58,835 nt of DNA, from NCBI GenBank assembly GCA_021797515.1, contig JAJZZP010000084.1:1-58835 (forward strand), in the 5' to 3' direction. A program made the translations under genes and the position numbers. How positions within the stretch are numbered: the stretch's first letter is position 1; each line of letters opens with the position of its first letter. The DNA comes from Bacillota bacterium. GTDB lineage: Bacteria > Bacillota > Sulfobacillia > Sulfobacillales > Sulfobacillaceae. Positions 18,218-27,823 of the stretch are shown here, piece after piece. The notes beneath the pieces are model-generated. The model worked only from the letters and a program-made list of their open reading frames with translations, ran no database searches and was not told where the DNA came from.

Positions 18218-19184
18218 CTGGACAAATTGGATAGGGCTGGCCCGTCGGGCCGGGGCAATGGCACCGGGTCATAGCCAAGTAGAACAAGCTCTGCTGGGCG
18301 GTACCGCGAAGTTAATCGTCATTGCCGAAGATGCAGGACCGTCTGTGGACCGCAAGTACCACCTGTGGGCCCAGGATTTGGGAGTGCCACTGGTTCGAGC
18401 GGGTACCAAAGAAACGCTTGGCCGAGCAATGGGCTTGGGCCCCCATGCGGTACTTGCGATTTTAGACAAGAACATCAGTCAACGAATGTTGGCATCGGGA
18501 GAATTTCCAGGGGGGAGTCAACATGGCAGAAAAGGACAAGGTAAGGGTTTACGAGCTGGCAAAGGAACTCAAACTAGACAGTCGCCGACTCATCGATCTG
18601 CTTCATCGGCTCAAAGTGGAAAACATCAAGAATCACATGAGCACGGTGGAGCCGGAAGCGGTACAAACGGTAAGAAACATTATGGAGGGAAAGTTGCCCC
18701 CGGAACCCAAAGTGGTGGCCGAGGTAAAACCAACCGTTCCGCGGGTCACTTCTCCGGCTCCGCCGCGGCACGCGGAGGAGAGAAGGGCCAGTCCCCAGGC
18801 GACCGAGGTGCCAGGCAATCGTCCGAGCCCCTCAGCCAGGCCGACGCGGCCCCCGTACAATCCCAATCCCGGCAACAGGTCGGCAGCATCAGCGGGAAAT
18901 CGGCCTGCGCCCGCTCCCCAAAGTCCACGACCGAGCTCGGCAGCAGGCGGACCTACGGCACGCAGCGAACGACCCCCGTATCAGGGAGATCGGAGCAATC
19001 GGCCGGAACACGCACCATATCCCAACAACAACCGCAGCGCCGTGGCGGGAAGCAGGCCCCACAGCCCCACAACCGGAAGTCGCCCTCCGCGGCCGACGTA
19101 TCCCAACCATCGCAACGAGGGATCGGCAGGGTCGCGGCCCGATCGTCCGCCGTATCAAGGAAACCGGACCCCCGGCACAAGTAG
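18210..19184 (+). CDS. ylxQ: L7Ae/YlxQ-family K-turn-binding protein with an out-of-frame extension over infB
   Basis: Residues 1 to about 100 are a normal YlxQ (L7Ae-like) domain: WIGLARRAGAMAPG, KLIVIAEDAG, the GRAMGLGPHAVLAILD end. Homologues stop at about 100 aa, next to infB. Here the frame has no stop for a further 225 codons and overlaps infB by 662 nt in another frame. The predicted tail is low-complexity, rich in Ser, Gly, Gln, Arg and Lys. The GC-rich, Pro/Arg/Ser-coding DNA beneath it is poor in stops in several frames, so the tail may be a lost stop codon rather than a selected domain. The domain is certain; the biological length is not. Confidence 0.8.
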   Translation: MSDWTNWIGLARRAGAMAPGHSQVEQALLGGTAKLIVIAEDAGPSVDRKYHLWAQDLGVPLVRAGTKETLGRAMGLGPHAVLAILDKNISQRMLASGEFPGGSQHGRKGQGKGLRAGKGTQTRQSPTHRSASSAQSGKHQESHEHGGAGSGTNGKKHYGGKVAPGTQSGGRGKTNRSAGHFSGSAAARGGEKGQSPGDRGARQSSEPLSQADAAPVQSQSRQQVGSISGKSACARSPKSTTELGSRRTYGTQRTTPVSGRSEQSAGTRTISQQQPQRRGGKQAPQPHNRKSPSAADVSQPSQRGIGRVAARSSAVSRKPDPRHK

Positions 19185-21252
19185 CGGGAATTACGGGGCT
19201 TCCCGTCCACGGCCCAATCCGACCGGACCATCTAGAGCTGGATTTTCAGGCGGCCAGACCCGCCCGCGACCAACTGCCGGTCGCGGTCCGGCAGTACCGC
19301 CGCCTGCTGCATCCAGTCGCCCCAGCAAGGATACCGGGCGGCGAAATACCGGCCATAGCGGCAAAGAACGTCGACCCGGTGGTCCGACGAGCACGGACCG
19401 TCGCTATAAATCATGGGATGAGGAGCATTTTGGCTCTCAACGCAAGTCCAAAGGACGCAAGGGGGGTCAACGCCAGGAAACCTACATGCGTCCGGTTACC
19501 CGCCATGTAGTCATTAGTGGTCCGGTGTTGGTGAAGGATCTGGCTGATCAGTTGGGTGCCAAAGCCACGGAACTGATAAAGCACTTGATTGGGCTTGGGG
19601 TTATGGCGACGTTAAATCATGAGCTCGACAAAGAAACAGCAGTTATCGTTGCCACCGAAATGGGTGCGACGGTCGAAGAGCGGGCTACAGTGGAAGAACG
19701 CGAAGAACAGTTGATTCAAGGAAGCGAAGACACTCCCGAGTCTCTTCAAGAGCGACCGCCGGTAGTCACCGTGATGGGACACGTGGACCATGGGAAAACA
19801 TCATTGTTGGACCGCATTCGGTCAACACGGGTCACGCAATCGGAAGCGGGCGGTATTACTCAGCATATTGGTGCTTCGGTTATAGATTGGAACAATCGGC
19901 GAGTAGTGTTTTTAGACACTCCGGGCCACGAAGCTTTCACGGCAATGCGAGCACGGGGCGCGCAAGTTACGGACGTGGCAGTGCTGGTGGTAGCAGCTAA
20001 TGACGGAGTTATGCCGCAAACCGTAGAGGCGATTAACCACGCTAAGGCAGCGGGAGTGCCCGTCGTGGTGGCGATTAACAAAATTGATTTGTCCGACGCC
20101 AATCCTGAGCGGGTAAGGACGGAACTGACGGAATATGGACTGGTATCGGAGGAGTGGGGCGGCGATACCATGATGATCCCGGTGTCGGCACGAACTGGCG
20201 AGGGAATCGACCGATTATTGGAAGCTATCACCCTGCAAGCAGATGTGTTGGAGCTAAAGGCCAATCCCGACCGGATGGCCCAAGGCACGATTATTGAGGC
20301 GCAGCTGGATAAGGGTCGCGGCCCAGTGGCTACGGTGCTTGTTGCCAAGGGCACATTGCGAGTGGGAGATGTCTTTATGGCCGGCTCAGTGACCGGACGC
20401 GTTCGCGCATTGATCAATGATCGCGGGCAACGTGTCAGAGAAGCGCGTCCTTCGATGCCGGTTGAGGTTTTGGGATTTAACCAAGTACCGGATGCCGGTG
20501 ACGATTTTGTTATTTTCGAGGATGAGCGGCACGCCAGAATGATTGCCGATGCACGGCAGGAACGAACTCGCCAAAGTTCGGAGATCGGACAACGTGGTGT
20601 TTCATTGGATGAGTTTTATCAGCGTCTCAAAGACGAGTCGATCCGCGATCTCAATTTGGTTATTAAGGCAGACGTGCACGGGTCGGCCGAAGCTTTGGCA
20701 CAATCACTGCAGAAATTGTCCAATGAAGAAGTGCGGGTTCGGGTGCTGCATACCGGTGTCGGCAGTGTGACTGAATCGGATGTTATGTTGGCCCAAGCAT
20801 CTGGGGCTATCATTGTAGGATTTGGGGTGAGCACGGAATCCAAAGCCCGGCAACTGGCAGAAAAGGAACAAGTAGACATTCGGCAGTATCGTGTAATTTA
20901 TGAAGTTATCGATGATGTGCAAAATGCTCTGACCGGGATGCTGGCTCCCAAATACCAAGAGATGGTGCTGGGAAGGGCAGAGGTTCGCGAGGTGTTCCGG
21001 GTACCTAAGGTGGGTGCAGTGGCCGGATGTTATGTGCTCGAAGGCAAAGTGGCTCGCACTGGAAAGGTGCGCATCATTCGCGACGGCGCCATAATTCACG
21101 ACGGCAGCATTGGTTCCTTGAGACGGTTTAAAGACGACGTACGTGAAGTGATGACCGGATACGAGTGCGGTATTGGCGTTGATAAGTTTAACGATGTTAA
21201 AGTTGGGGATATTCTTGAAGTGTATACCCAAGAAGTTGTTAAAGCTAGCTAG
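18523..21252 (+). CDS. infB: Translation initiation factor IF-2
   Basis: GTPase that places initiator tRNA on the ribosome, 909 aa. Residues 1-50 are the IF2-N domain ([20 protein letters not shown]). Residues about 70-310 form a long disordered Pro/Arg/Ser/Gly/Asn-rich linker. A second IF2-N module follows ([22 protein letters not shown]), then the G domain with GHVDHGKTS near residue 418, DTPGHEAF and NKID, and domains II-IV. ATG 18523 follows GGGGGGAG. The linker DNA is also open in the ylxQ frame. Intact and essential. Confidence 0.97.
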   Translation: MAEKDKVRVYELAKELKLDSRRLIDLLHRLKVENIKNHMSTVEPEAVQTVRNIMEGKLPPEPKVVAEVKPTVPRVTSPAPPRHAEERRASPQATEVPGNRPSPSARPTRPPYNPNPGNRSAASAGNRPAPAPQSPRPSSAAGGPTARSERPPYQGDRSNRPEHAPYPNNNRSAVAGSRPHSPTTGSRPPRPTYPNHRNEGSAGSRPDRPPYQGNRTPGTSSGNYGASRPRPNPTGPSRAGFSGGQTRPRPTAGRGPAVPPPAASSRPSKDTGRRNTGHSGKERRPGGPTSTDRRYKSWDEEHFGSQRKSKGRKGGQRQETYMRPVTRHVVISGPVLVKDLADQLGAKATELIKHLIGLGVMATLNHELDKETAVIVATEMGATVEERATVEEREEQLIQGSEDTPESLQERPPVVTVMGHVDHGKTSLLDRIRSTRVTQSEAGGITQHIGASVIDWNNRRVVFLDTPGHEAFTAMRARGAQVTDVAVLVVAANDGVMPQTVEAINHAKAAGVPVVVAINKIDLSDANPERVRTELTEYGLVSEEWGGDTMMIPVSARTGEGIDRLLEAITLQADVLELKANPDRMAQGTIIEAQLDKGRGPVATVLVAKGTLRVGDVFMAGSVTGRVRALINDRGQRVREARPSMPVEVLGFNQVPDAGDDFVIFEDERHARMIADARQERTRQSSEIGQRGVSLDEFYQRLKDESIRDLNLVIKADVHGSAEALAQSLQKLSNEEVRVRVLHTGVGSVTESDVMLAQASGAIIVGFGVSTESKARQLAEKEQVDIRQYRVIYEVIDDVQNALTGMLAPKYQEMVLGRAEVREVFRVPKVGAVAGCYVLEGKVARTGKVRIIRDGAIIHDGSIGSLRRFKDDVREVMTGYECGIGVDKFNDVKVGDILEVYTQEVVKAS

Positions 21253-21264
21253 GGGGGTGCACTC

Positions 21265-21615
21265 ATGAATCAGGCGCGCGCCGATCGGGTGGCTCAAATG
21301 ATGAAACAAGAATTAGGGGCCATGATTCAAACCGAGGTGAAGGACCCTCGGGTTGGCTTCGTTAGCATTACTCATGTCGATGTAAGTCGAGATTTAAGTG
21401 TTGCCCGAGTGTTTGTCAGTATTATGGGGAATCCTGAACAAATTCAGGATTCCCTCAAAGGACTAAAGAGCGCGTCCTCATTTCTTCGGGGAGAGGTCGC
21501 ACGCCGATTAGGTCTAAGGCATGCACCACAATTGGATTTCAAGCAAGATGCCTCGATTGTCGAAAGCCTTCATATTCAGGAACTAATGAAAACCTTGCCT
21601 GTTCGCCATGAGTAA
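21265..21615 (+). CDS. rbfA: Ribosome-binding factor A
   Basis: 16S rRNA processing and 30S maturation factor with a KH-type fold, 116 aa. It starts RADRVAQMMKQELGAMIQTEVKDPR and carries the conserved VSRDLSVARVFVS and the RRLGLRHAPQLDFKQD region near the end. A GGGGG site precedes ATG 21265. The gene overlaps truB by 8 nt. The ylxP (DUF503) gene often found between infB and rbfA in Bacillus is absent. Confidence 0.94.
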   Translation: MNQARADRVAQMMKQELGAMIQTEVKDPRVGFVSITHVDVSRDLSVARVFVSIMGNPEQIQDSLKGLKSASSFLRGEVARRLGLRHAPQLDFKQDASIVESLHIQELMKTLPVRHE

Positions 21616-22528
21616 AGGGAGGTTGGGGAGCTCACTTGCTACCCCCACAGGGCTTTTGAACCTGATGAAACCTCGGGGAATCACCTCACATGATGCGGTA
21701 GCAAGACTACGCAAACTTACTCATATTCGAGAAATGGGGCATGCGGGCACCTTAGACCCCGATGCTTCGGGGGTGTTGCCTATAGCAGTCGGGTCCTATA
21801 CCAAGCTCATAAACTGGCTGGAACTTACGCCAAAGATTTACCGAGGTTGGATGGAATTGGGGGTTAGTACATCGTCTGGAGATGCCTCGGGCGAGGTGGT
21901 AGCGCGCTCAGGCCCGCCATGGCCGACCCGGTTAAATGTCACGGCGAGTGCCGCCTGGTTGGTGGGAGATGGTCTGCAAATTCCCCCGCGGGTGTCGGCG
22001 TTGAAACGCAACGGAGCGCGCTTATACCAGTTAGCGCGTCAGGGGCAAGCGGTATGGCCGTCACCTCGTCCGATTTCTGTGGGAAGCATCGCAGTGCTCG
22101 AAGGCGGCGGTCAACGGTGGTATTTTGAAGCCAGTGTTGGAGCTGGAACCTATATTCGTTCGCTGGTGCGTGATTGGGGTTTGCTTTTAGGCCATAGTGC
22201 CCATCTTGAGGAGTTGGAGCGTACCGGTGTCGGATCGTTTGCTGTAACTACCGCCTGGGATTTGCAACAATTGGAACAAATGGGAGATCAATGGATATCC
22301 GCTCTGGAGTCATTTGAGTCGCACTTGTCTATTGCGGTTCATAACCTGGATCCTGGCGTGATACCCATGATTGCCCATGGGCGCCAAGACGTTTTGCCAC
22401 ATATCATGGGAAATGCGGAGGGAACGATTGCCTTGGTGGGTAACCGTGATATTATTGCCATAGTGACGGGACCGCCTTGGCGGTTTCGGAAGGTGTTGTT
22501 AAAGGATGGGGCATATGGAGCAAATTGA
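21608..22528 (+). CDS. truB: tRNA pseudouridine(55) synthase
   Basis: Makes the T-loop pseudouridine at tRNA position 55. The 306-aa protein has LLNLMKPRGITSHDAV, the catalytic-Asp block GHAGTLDPDASGVLPIA (Asp in GTLDPDA), KIYRGWMELGVSTSSGD, and GTYIRSLVRDWG. The C-terminal PUA-like part is present. ATG 21608 lies in the rbfA 3' end; the first dozen residues are not conserved, so a slightly later start is possible. The stop overlaps ribF. Confidence 0.95.
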   Translation: MSKGRLGSSLATPTGLLNLMKPRGITSHDAVARLRKLTHIREMGHAGTLDPDASGVLPIAVGSYTKLINWLELTPKIYRGWMELGVSTSSGDASGEVVARSGPPWPTRLNVTASAAWLVGDGLQIPPRVSALKRNGARLYQLARQGQAVWPSPRPISVGSIAVLEGGGQRWYFEASVGAGTYIRSLVRDWGLLLGHSAHLEELERTGVGSFAVTTAWDLQQLEQMGDQWISALESFESHLSIAVHNLDPGVIPMIAHGRQDVLPHIMGNAEGTIALVGNRDIIAIVTGPPWRFRKVLLKDGAYGAN

Positions 22529-23453
22529 CCAGGATCATCGGCCGTCTCGGCCAACAGTGGTGACCATCGGGAATTTCGATGGTGTTCATATCGGACACCA
22601 GGCCTTGTTGCGTCGGGCGCAAGCTGAAGCACGCGCGCACAATCTGGACATGGTGGTGATGACCTTTGATCCGCACCCTCTGACGGTATTGAGGCCCAAT
22701 ATGCCGTTGTCGCTCATCACACCAACCGATTTGAAATTGCATTACTTGGCTGAGGCCGGTGTGCCATGGGTACAAATTTTGCCGTTTACCGAGGAATTAG
22801 CGATGGTTCCTCCCTTCGCTTTTTTGCAATTGTATTTGGTAGAACGGCTCAAGGTGCAGTCAGTCGTTATTGGTTACAATTTTACTTTCGGCTCGGGGGG
22901 CACGGGCAACGCGGAGACGATCAAGAGTTGGGGCCAAGCGCGAAATGTTTTCGTCCACGTCATAGACCCGATTCAGGACCAAGAGCCAGCGCGCAAGGTG
23001 GTTTCCAGCACACGCATCCGGCAACTCATTAAAGAAGGTCAGGTGACTGAGGCCAAAGAGGATTTAGGTCATCCATTTGCGGTGCAGGCATCGGTGGTTG
23101 CTGGCGACGCTCGCGGTCGCCAGATGGGCATTCCTACGGCGAACATTCTTCCTCCCAGTAATCAAATCATGCCCCCATTTGGAGTATACGCAGGTTTTTT
23201 GAACTATCGCGGAATCTCCGCAGAGGCCGTTGCCAATTGGGGCGTCCGTCCCACCTTTGCCGGGTCCGACCCAGTATTAGAGGTGCATATTCTTGATGGA
23301 AAGTCGTGGTCTTTTGAGCAATCGGTGCGTTTCGACTTTATTGAGCACCTGCGTCCCGAGAAAAAATTTGCCTCGCCGGGGGAATTGGTTCAGCAAATCG
23401 AAAAGGATGTAGAGCGCGCCCGAACCCTATTGCGCAAGGCGAGGCAACGCTAA
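22515..23453 (+). CDS. ribF: Bifunctional riboflavin kinase/FAD synthetase
   Basis: Makes FMN and then FAD. The 312-aa protein has an N-terminal adenylyltransferase domain (TIGNFDGVHIGHQALL, FDPHPLTVL, SSTRIRQLIKEG) and a C-terminal riboflavin kinase domain (GRQMGIPTANI, GVYAGFLNYRG, NWGVRPTF, EVHILDG). ATG 22515 is preferred because AAAGGA lies about eight bases upstream; ATG 22506 overlaps that site. It overlaps truB by 14 nt. The truB-ribF-rpsO order is standard for Firmicutes. Confidence 0.95.
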   Translation: MEQIDQDHRPSRPTVVTIGNFDGVHIGHQALLRRAQAEARAHNLDMVVMTFDPHPLTVLRPNMPLSLITPTDLKLHYLAEAGVPWVQILPFTEELAMVPPFAFLQLYLVERLKVQSVVIGYNFTFGSGGTGNAETIKSWGQARNVFVHVIDPIQDQEPARKVVSSTRIRQLIKEGQVTEAKEDLGHPFAVQASVVAGDARGRQMGIPTANILPPSNQIMPPFGVYAGFLNYRGISAEAVANWGVRPTFAGSDPVLEVHILDGKSWSFEQSVRFDFIEHLRPEKKFASPGELVQQIEKDVERARTLLRKARQR

Positions 23454-23457
23454 CAAC

Positions 23458-23486
23458 TTGTTCCGGTATAGGGCGTATGATACAAT
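23458..23486 (+). promoter_or_regulatory. Promoter before the small gene and rpsO (extended -10)
   Basis: TTGTTC (23458-23463), 17 nt, TACAAT (23481-23486), with TGa directly before the -10. It starts five bases after the ribF stop and would drive the 67-aa gene and rpsO. Confidence 0.65.
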
Positions 23487-23513
23487 TAAGTGTCTTTGAT
23501 TGGAGGCAACCTG

Positions 23514-23717
23514 ATGGAAACCGAACTGTGGCGTGATATGGTCGGTAAGATTTCTACTATTTGTGTCACAGGACAGTTCAAGCGCCTGCAACACCAGTTA
23601 GAGGATCTTTATCGACGTGCAGGTGTGCCACAACCGGCGGTACAGGCTTATCAAGACGCACTACTATCGTTGTTGGCGGAAGAGGAAGAGTTTCATGTGG
23701 CTTCACCTGCCAACTAA
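23514..23717 (+). CDS. Small protein of unknown function between ribF and rpsO
   Basis: A 67-aa acidic, mainly helical protein beginning METELWRDMVGKI. I do not recognise a family. It has a good ribosome site (GGAGG, eight bases before ATG 23514) and its own promoter at 23458-23486, and it sits 26 nt before rpsO, so it is probably expressed. It has two cysteine-free amphipathic stretches and a Glu-rich end (LAEEEEF). The open frame back to 23490 precedes the ribosome site and is not used. Confidence 0.7.
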   Translation: METELWRDMVGKISTICVTGQFKRLQHQLEDLYRRAGVPQPAVQAYQDALLSLLAEEEEFHVASPAN

Positions 23718-23743
23718 CGAGGACAACGAAAGGAGGCTAAGCC

Positions 23744-24013
23744 ATGGCTCTCGCAAATGAGCAAAAGCAGACCATCATTGCGGCTCATCGGCTGCATGAA
23801 TCGGATACAGGCTCTCCGGAAGTCCAAATTGCCTTGTTAAGCCGACGGATAAGCGAACTGACCGAACATCTTAAAATTCACAAAAAAGATCATCATTCGC
23901 GACGAGGATTGTTACAAATGGTGGGACAACGCAGAAGACTGTTGAATTATTTGAAAAAGAAGGATAGCGAACGGTATCGAGCGATTGTCCAAGAACTCGG
24001 ATTGCGTCGGTAG
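23744..24013 (+). CDS. rpsO: 30S ribosomal protein S15
   Basis: Ribosomal protein uS15, 89 aa, the exact usual length. Typical blocks are [23 protein letters not shown], the [11 protein letters not shown] segment and [20 protein letters not shown] precedes ATG 23744. It is followed at once by an intrinsic terminator and then pnp, the classic rpsO-pnp arrangement. Confidence 0.98.
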   Translation: MALANEQKQTIIAAHRLHESDTGSPEVQIALLSRRISELTEHLKIHKKDHHSRRGLLQMVGQRRRLLNYLKKKDSERYRAIVQELGLRR

Positions 24014-24037
24014 AGCGGGGTATTGACCCGCTCTTTT
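24012..24037 (+). terminator. Intrinsic terminator between rpsO and pnp
   Basis: An 8-bp stem, AGAGCGGG (24012-24019) with CCCGCTCT (24027-24034), short loop, followed by TTTT overlapping the stem base. It begins within the rpsO stop codon and should partly insulate pnp from rpsO. Confidence 0.75.
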
Positions 24038-24103
24038 GCCAATTTTGAGGACTAGGGTTTTTTGAAGCGGGATCTGGTAGCACTTGCACTTAGGAGGATA
24101 CTT

Positions 24104-26323
24104 ATGGAGTCTTTTACTACCGAAATGGTGGTAGGCGGGCGCGGCATGTCTTTGGAAACCGGCCGAATGGCCCGGCAGGCCAATGGCGCTGTGCTAGTAC
24201 GGTATGGCGATACCGTGGTCTTGGTGACAGCAGTGGCGTCGCGCGAACCGCGAGCCGGAATAGATTTTTTCCCGCTCACCGTGGATTTTGAAGAACGCCT
24301 TTATGCCGTCGGGAAAATTCCGGGCGGTTACATAAAGCGTGAGGGTCGGCCCAGTGAACAGGCGATTTTAGCGGCTCGTTTGACCGATCGGCCCATTCGA
24401 CCATTGTTTCCCTCGGGTTTTCGGAATGACGTACATATTGTGGCTAGCATTCTTTCTGTTGACCATGACCACTCTCCCGAAATTTGTGGCATGATCGGCG
24501 CTTCGGCAGCGCTCACGATTTCCGATATTCCTTTCGAAGGACCGATTGGCGCAGTGGAAGTAGGGTTGGTGAACGGCGAGTTTGTCGCCAACCCGACGTC
24601 GGAGCAGTCGCAAGTGAGCGCCCTAAAACTGATGATAGCGGGAACCCAAGATGCTATTTTGATGATAGAGGCAGGAGCCAACATTATCTCCGAACAGCAA
24701 ATGCTGGATGCGATTTTGTTTGGCCATGAAGAAATTCGTCGCGTTATTGCAGGGATAGCCGAGTTTCAAGCCAAGGCTGGGAAACCCAAGAGTGAATACC
24801 CCCTGTTTGTCGCGGATCCCGCCCTCGTCGCGTTAGTGGAAGGCAAAGCCGAAGCTCGTTTGATGGAGGCAGTGCGTACGGTCGACAAACTAGAGCGCGA
24901 AGCGCAAATTGCGGCGGTAAACCAGGATGTTACCGGAGAGTTAATCGAAGAATATCCGGACCAGGGCTCGATGATTGCCAGCCTGTTGAAAAATGTGCTG
25001 AAAAAAGTCGTGCGTCGTGCGATTATTCAGGAAGGTATACGGCCTGATGGCCGTGGATTAACCGAAATTCGGCCGCTTCATATTGAGGTGGGCGTCTTGC
25101 CAAGGGTTCATGGCACGGGCTTATTCACGCGCGGACAGACCCAAGCGTTAACCGCAATGACGCTTGGACCTTTGTCGGATCAGCAGATGATAGATGGCAT
25201 TGGGGAAACCGAATCCAAGCGCTACATGCATCACTATAATTTTCCTCCGTTTGCCACAGGAGAAGCTGGACCTATGCGCGGGCCGAATCGGCGTGCTATT
25301 GGTCATGGTGCATTGGCAGGACGAGCCTTGGAGCCCGTGATTCCTCAGGAATCAGAGTTTCCTTATGCGCTACGCCTAGTGTCGGATATTTTGGAGTCTA
25401 ATGGATCCTCCTCGATGGCATCGGTGTGTGGCAGTACCTTGGCGTTGATGGACGGCGGAGTGCCGATAAAGGCGCCCGTGGCAGGCATCGCTATGGGATT
25501 GGTGAAGGACGAGGCGGGTGTTGCCATTTTGACGGATATCCAAGGTTTGGAGGATGCGTTGGGCGACATGGACTTCAAAGTGGCCGGAACCAAAGACGGC
25601 ATTACTGCGATTCAAATGGACATTAAGATTCATGGTCTGGATCGTGAAATCTTAGCCAAAGCCTTGGAACAGGCTCGCCAAGCCAGACTTTTCATCTTAA
25701 CTGAGATGTTGGCTGTATTGCCCGGCCCTCGCGAGCATTTGTCGACTCATGCACCGCGTATCATCACTATCACTATTGATCCAGAAAAAATCCGTGAGGT
25801 GATAGGGCCAGGCGGCAAAACCATCAACAGAATTATCGACGCCACTAGGGTTGGAGACAAAAAGGTCGACATTGACATTCAAGATGATGGTACCATCTAC
25901 ATCGCGGCAATCAATCAAGAGGTAGCGCAAAAGGCGGTACAAATGATCGAAGATTTGGTGCGTACTGTAGAAGTAGGCCAGATCTACGAGGGAAGAGTGA
26001 CCCGTTTAATGAATTTTGGAGCATTTGTCGAAGTGTTGCCTGGCAAAGAAGGCTTAGTGCACATTTCCCAATTGGCTCATCAGCGAATTAACAAGGTGGA
26101 GGACGCGGTCAAAGTCGGCGATGTCATTAAGGTCAAAGTCGTCGAAATCGATCACGCGGGACGTGTCAATTTGTCGCATAAAGAGGTAGTTCCTGTACCT
26201 GAAGGCATGGTTGTCGGCACCAAAGGCAATGATGTGCACCATTCGCCACCAAATCAGACACGACCGGGTGGCCCCCGACGCCCGTACCGTGACAACAACG
26301 GACCACGGCGAGATACCCGGTGA
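24104..26323 (+). CDS. pnp: Polynucleotide phosphorylase
   Basis: Phosphorolytic 3'-5' exoribonuclease of the RNA degradosome, 739 aa. Two RNase PH cores (first with [22 protein letters not shown]; second with RTQALT-like [14 protein letters not shown] and the DLMGD-like [14 protein letters not shown]), then a KH domain ([15 protein letters not shown]) and an S1 domain ([32 protein letters not shown]). A basic Arg/Pro tail follows. ATG 24104 is chosen for the AGGAGG seven bases upstream; the open frame back to 24062 is not homologous. The stop overlaps nfo by 4 nt. Confidence 0.97.
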   Translation: MESFTTEMVVGGRGMSLETGRMARQANGAVLVRYGDTVVLVTAVASREPRAGIDFFPLTVDFEERLYAVGKIPGGYIKREGRPSEQAILAARLTDRPIRPLFPSGFRNDVHIVASILSVDHDHSPEICGMIGASAALTISDIPFEGPIGAVEVGLVNGEFVANPTSEQSQVSALKLMIAGTQDAILMIEAGANIISEQQMLDAILFGHEEIRRVIAGIAEFQAKAGKPKSEYPLFVADPALVALVEGKAEARLMEAVRTVDKLEREAQIAAVNQDVTGELIEEYPDQGSMIASLLKNVLKKVVRRAIIQEGIRPDGRGLTEIRPLHIEVGVLPRVHGTGLFTRGQTQALTAMTLGPLSDQQMIDGIGETESKRYMHHYNFPPFATGEAGPMRGPNRRAIGHGALAGRALEPVIPQESEFPYALRLVSDILESNGSSSMASVCGSTLALMDGGVPIKAPVAGIAMGLVKDEAGVAILTDIQGLEDALGDMDFKVAGTKDGITAIQMDIKIHGLDREILAKALEQARQARLFILTEMLAVLPGPREHLSTHAPRIITITIDPEKIREVIGPGGKTINRIIDATRVGDKKVDIDIQDDGTIYIAAINQEVAQKAVQMIEDLVRTVEVGQIYEGRVTRLMNFGAFVEVLPGKEGLVHISQLAHQRINKVEDAVKVGDVIKVKVVEIDHAGRVNLSHKEVVPVPEGMVVGTKGNDVHHSPPNQTRPGGPRRPYRDNNGPRRDTR

Positions 26324-27153
26324 TTCGTATTGGGGCTCAAGTTTCGGTAGCCGGAGGAATGCAACTGACACTGACAGAAGCAAAGCAGACGGGTCTCGAA
26401 TGCCTGCAAATATTTAGTCGCAGTCCGGTGGGGGGCCAAAGTCGTGGCCTGCCGCAGTCGAAACAGATGGCAGAGTGGTTGGCCGGAGCACATATCCGGC
26501 CGCTTTTTGTTCATGCACCATATTTTGTCAATCCGGCAGCCACCGATGACGCGATGCATGCCAAAGCCTGCCAGGTGTTGGGGGATGAAATGAGGCGGGT
26601 GCGACATTTAGCGGGTGACTTTTTAGTAGTGCATCCGGGCCATCAACAAACTGGATCCGGCCCCGAAGAGGCGTTGGATGCATTTGCTGATACCGTAGTA
26701 TCTCTGTTGTCCACTCGGGGCCGGGTGCTTATCGAAAATACGGCGGGGCAAGGCAAGGAAGTCGGTTCCGGCTTCGAAGATTTGGCACGAGTGTTCAATG
26801 CTGTGGGCAAGACGTCACGGGTCGGGCTTATGTTGGATACCGCCCATGCCATGGCGTGGGGCTACCCACTGACCACTGCTGACGATTGGAATCGTCTTTG
26901 TGGCCTAATTGGTGAGTATATCGGATTAGCTCGGGTCAAAGGAGTTCATTTGAATGACTCTATGTTTGCTGTTGGTTCTCGTCGTGACCAGCATGCGGCA
27001 TTGTTAACAGGGTATTTAGGTTCAGAGGCGTTACAGGGTATCATTGCCACAGCGGATTTACACAGTTGGCCGTTGATTCTTGAGACACCGGGAAAGAATG
27101 CGGCGGCTCGCGCGGCGGATTTGGAAATTTTACGTAGGACTATGAGAATGTGA
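26320..27153 (+). CDS. nfo: Deoxyribonuclease IV (AP endonuclease, Nfo family)
   Basis: Zn-dependent TIM-barrel endonuclease for abasic sites in base excision repair, 277 aa. Seen are the N-terminal [12 protein letters not shown], the metal ligands in FVHAPYFVN and [14 protein letters not shown](K)E, the [10 protein letters not shown] segment, and KGVHLNDSM with RRDQHA. All the usual His/Glu/Asp ligands are present. GTG 26320 forms a GTGA overlap with the pnp stop, implying translational coupling. This is the last gene of the plus-strand core block. Confidence 0.9.
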   Translation: MIRIGAQVSVAGGMQLTLTEAKQTGLECLQIFSRSPVGGQSRGLPQSKQMAEWLAGAHIRPLFVHAPYFVNPAATDDAMHAKACQVLGDEMRRVRHLAGDFLVVHPGHQQTGSGPEEALDAFADTVVSLLSTRGRVLIENTAGQGKEVGSGFEDLARVFNAVGKTSRVGLMLDTAHAMAWGYPLTTADDWNRLCGLIGEYIGLARVKGVHLNDSMFAVGSRRDQHAALLTGYLGSEALQGIIATADLHSWPLILETPGKNAAARAADLEILRRTMRM

Positions 27154-27381
27154 ACCGTTCCCTAAAATGTTATCTGATAACTCAGGTTGGACGCGGCCAG
27201 GGGGAGTAAAAGGCAAAAATGCGGCGGTTTGGGCACGTTATAGACCACGTTAGCCCGTATAACCCTAGCGATTTTAAGGTCCATTCCCTGTCATCTGAGT
27301 TAACCGATCATGTATGAAATGTTATGCACGCTTATCCATTGATCCGGGACTAAAGAAATCAGGGAATCTATGCCGGAACAG
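27154..27381. other. Intergenic stretch between convergent nfo and the VKOR gene
   Basis: No credible gene. The 8-base sequence TAACTCAG near 27178 recurs inverted as CTGAGTTA near 27294. No T-run follows, so no confident terminator is seen for either strand. Confidence 0.4.
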
Positions 27382-27807
27382 TTATTTCCTTAGGAACTCG
27401 TGCCGGCTTGGGACTGGTCCGCCAATAGAAAATTTCGGTTGAGCCCAGGTCATGAGGGAAGTCGTCATGATAATCAATTGCAATACTGTACACCATACGC
27501 ACCAACTCTCCCAGTACAGCTCGTGTCCTATCGCCCAACCCGTCCCCGCCATACCCCCTAGTATCCATAGGATCTTGCCCGGGAATTTGGACATCCCATA
27601 CGAACCAAGACACCATAGACTGCCCCAGAAACCCAGCGGTATTCCCAGCAAGGTACTGCCGGGGGAATTAATAGTGAAATTACAGTTGATCCAGGAGACG
27701 TCCGTGGCCCCAGGGCATACCACGCCGAAACTCAGCCAGTGGGCTGCGGCCAAATATCCTCCAATCAGCACCCCTGCCGTCAAAAGAAAAGTTCGAATCA
27801 GCGGCAT
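27382..27807 (-). CDS. VKOR-family disulfide-generating membrane oxidase
   Basis: A 141-aa four-helix membrane protein of the vitamin K epoxide reductase family, which re-oxidises extracytoplasmic thioredoxin-like proteins and passes electrons to quinone, replacing DsbB. The loop pair Cys31/Cys42 (WINCN follows the first Cys by about ten residues) and the active-site CVWC (Cys103-Cys106) are intact. AGGAGG lies eight bases before the ATG at 27807. It sits 16 nt after the thioredoxin-fold gene, its expected partner, and is the last gene of the minus-strand cluster. Confidence 0.88.
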   Translation of the reverse strand: MPLIRTFLLTAGVLIGGYLAAAHWLSFGVVCPGATDVSWINCNFTINSPGSTLLGIPLGFWGSLWCLGSYGMSKFPGKILWILGGMAGTGWAIGHELYWESWCVWCTVLQLIIMTTSLMTWAQPKFSIGGPVPSRHEFLRK

Positions 27808-27823
27808 TTTTGGTTCCTCCTGT

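Noticed and set aside
18889..19414. Minus-strand frames inside the infB linker
   Set aside because: They mirror the GC-rich, stop-poor composition of the linker. They have no start signals and serve only as a caution for the ylxQ overprint.
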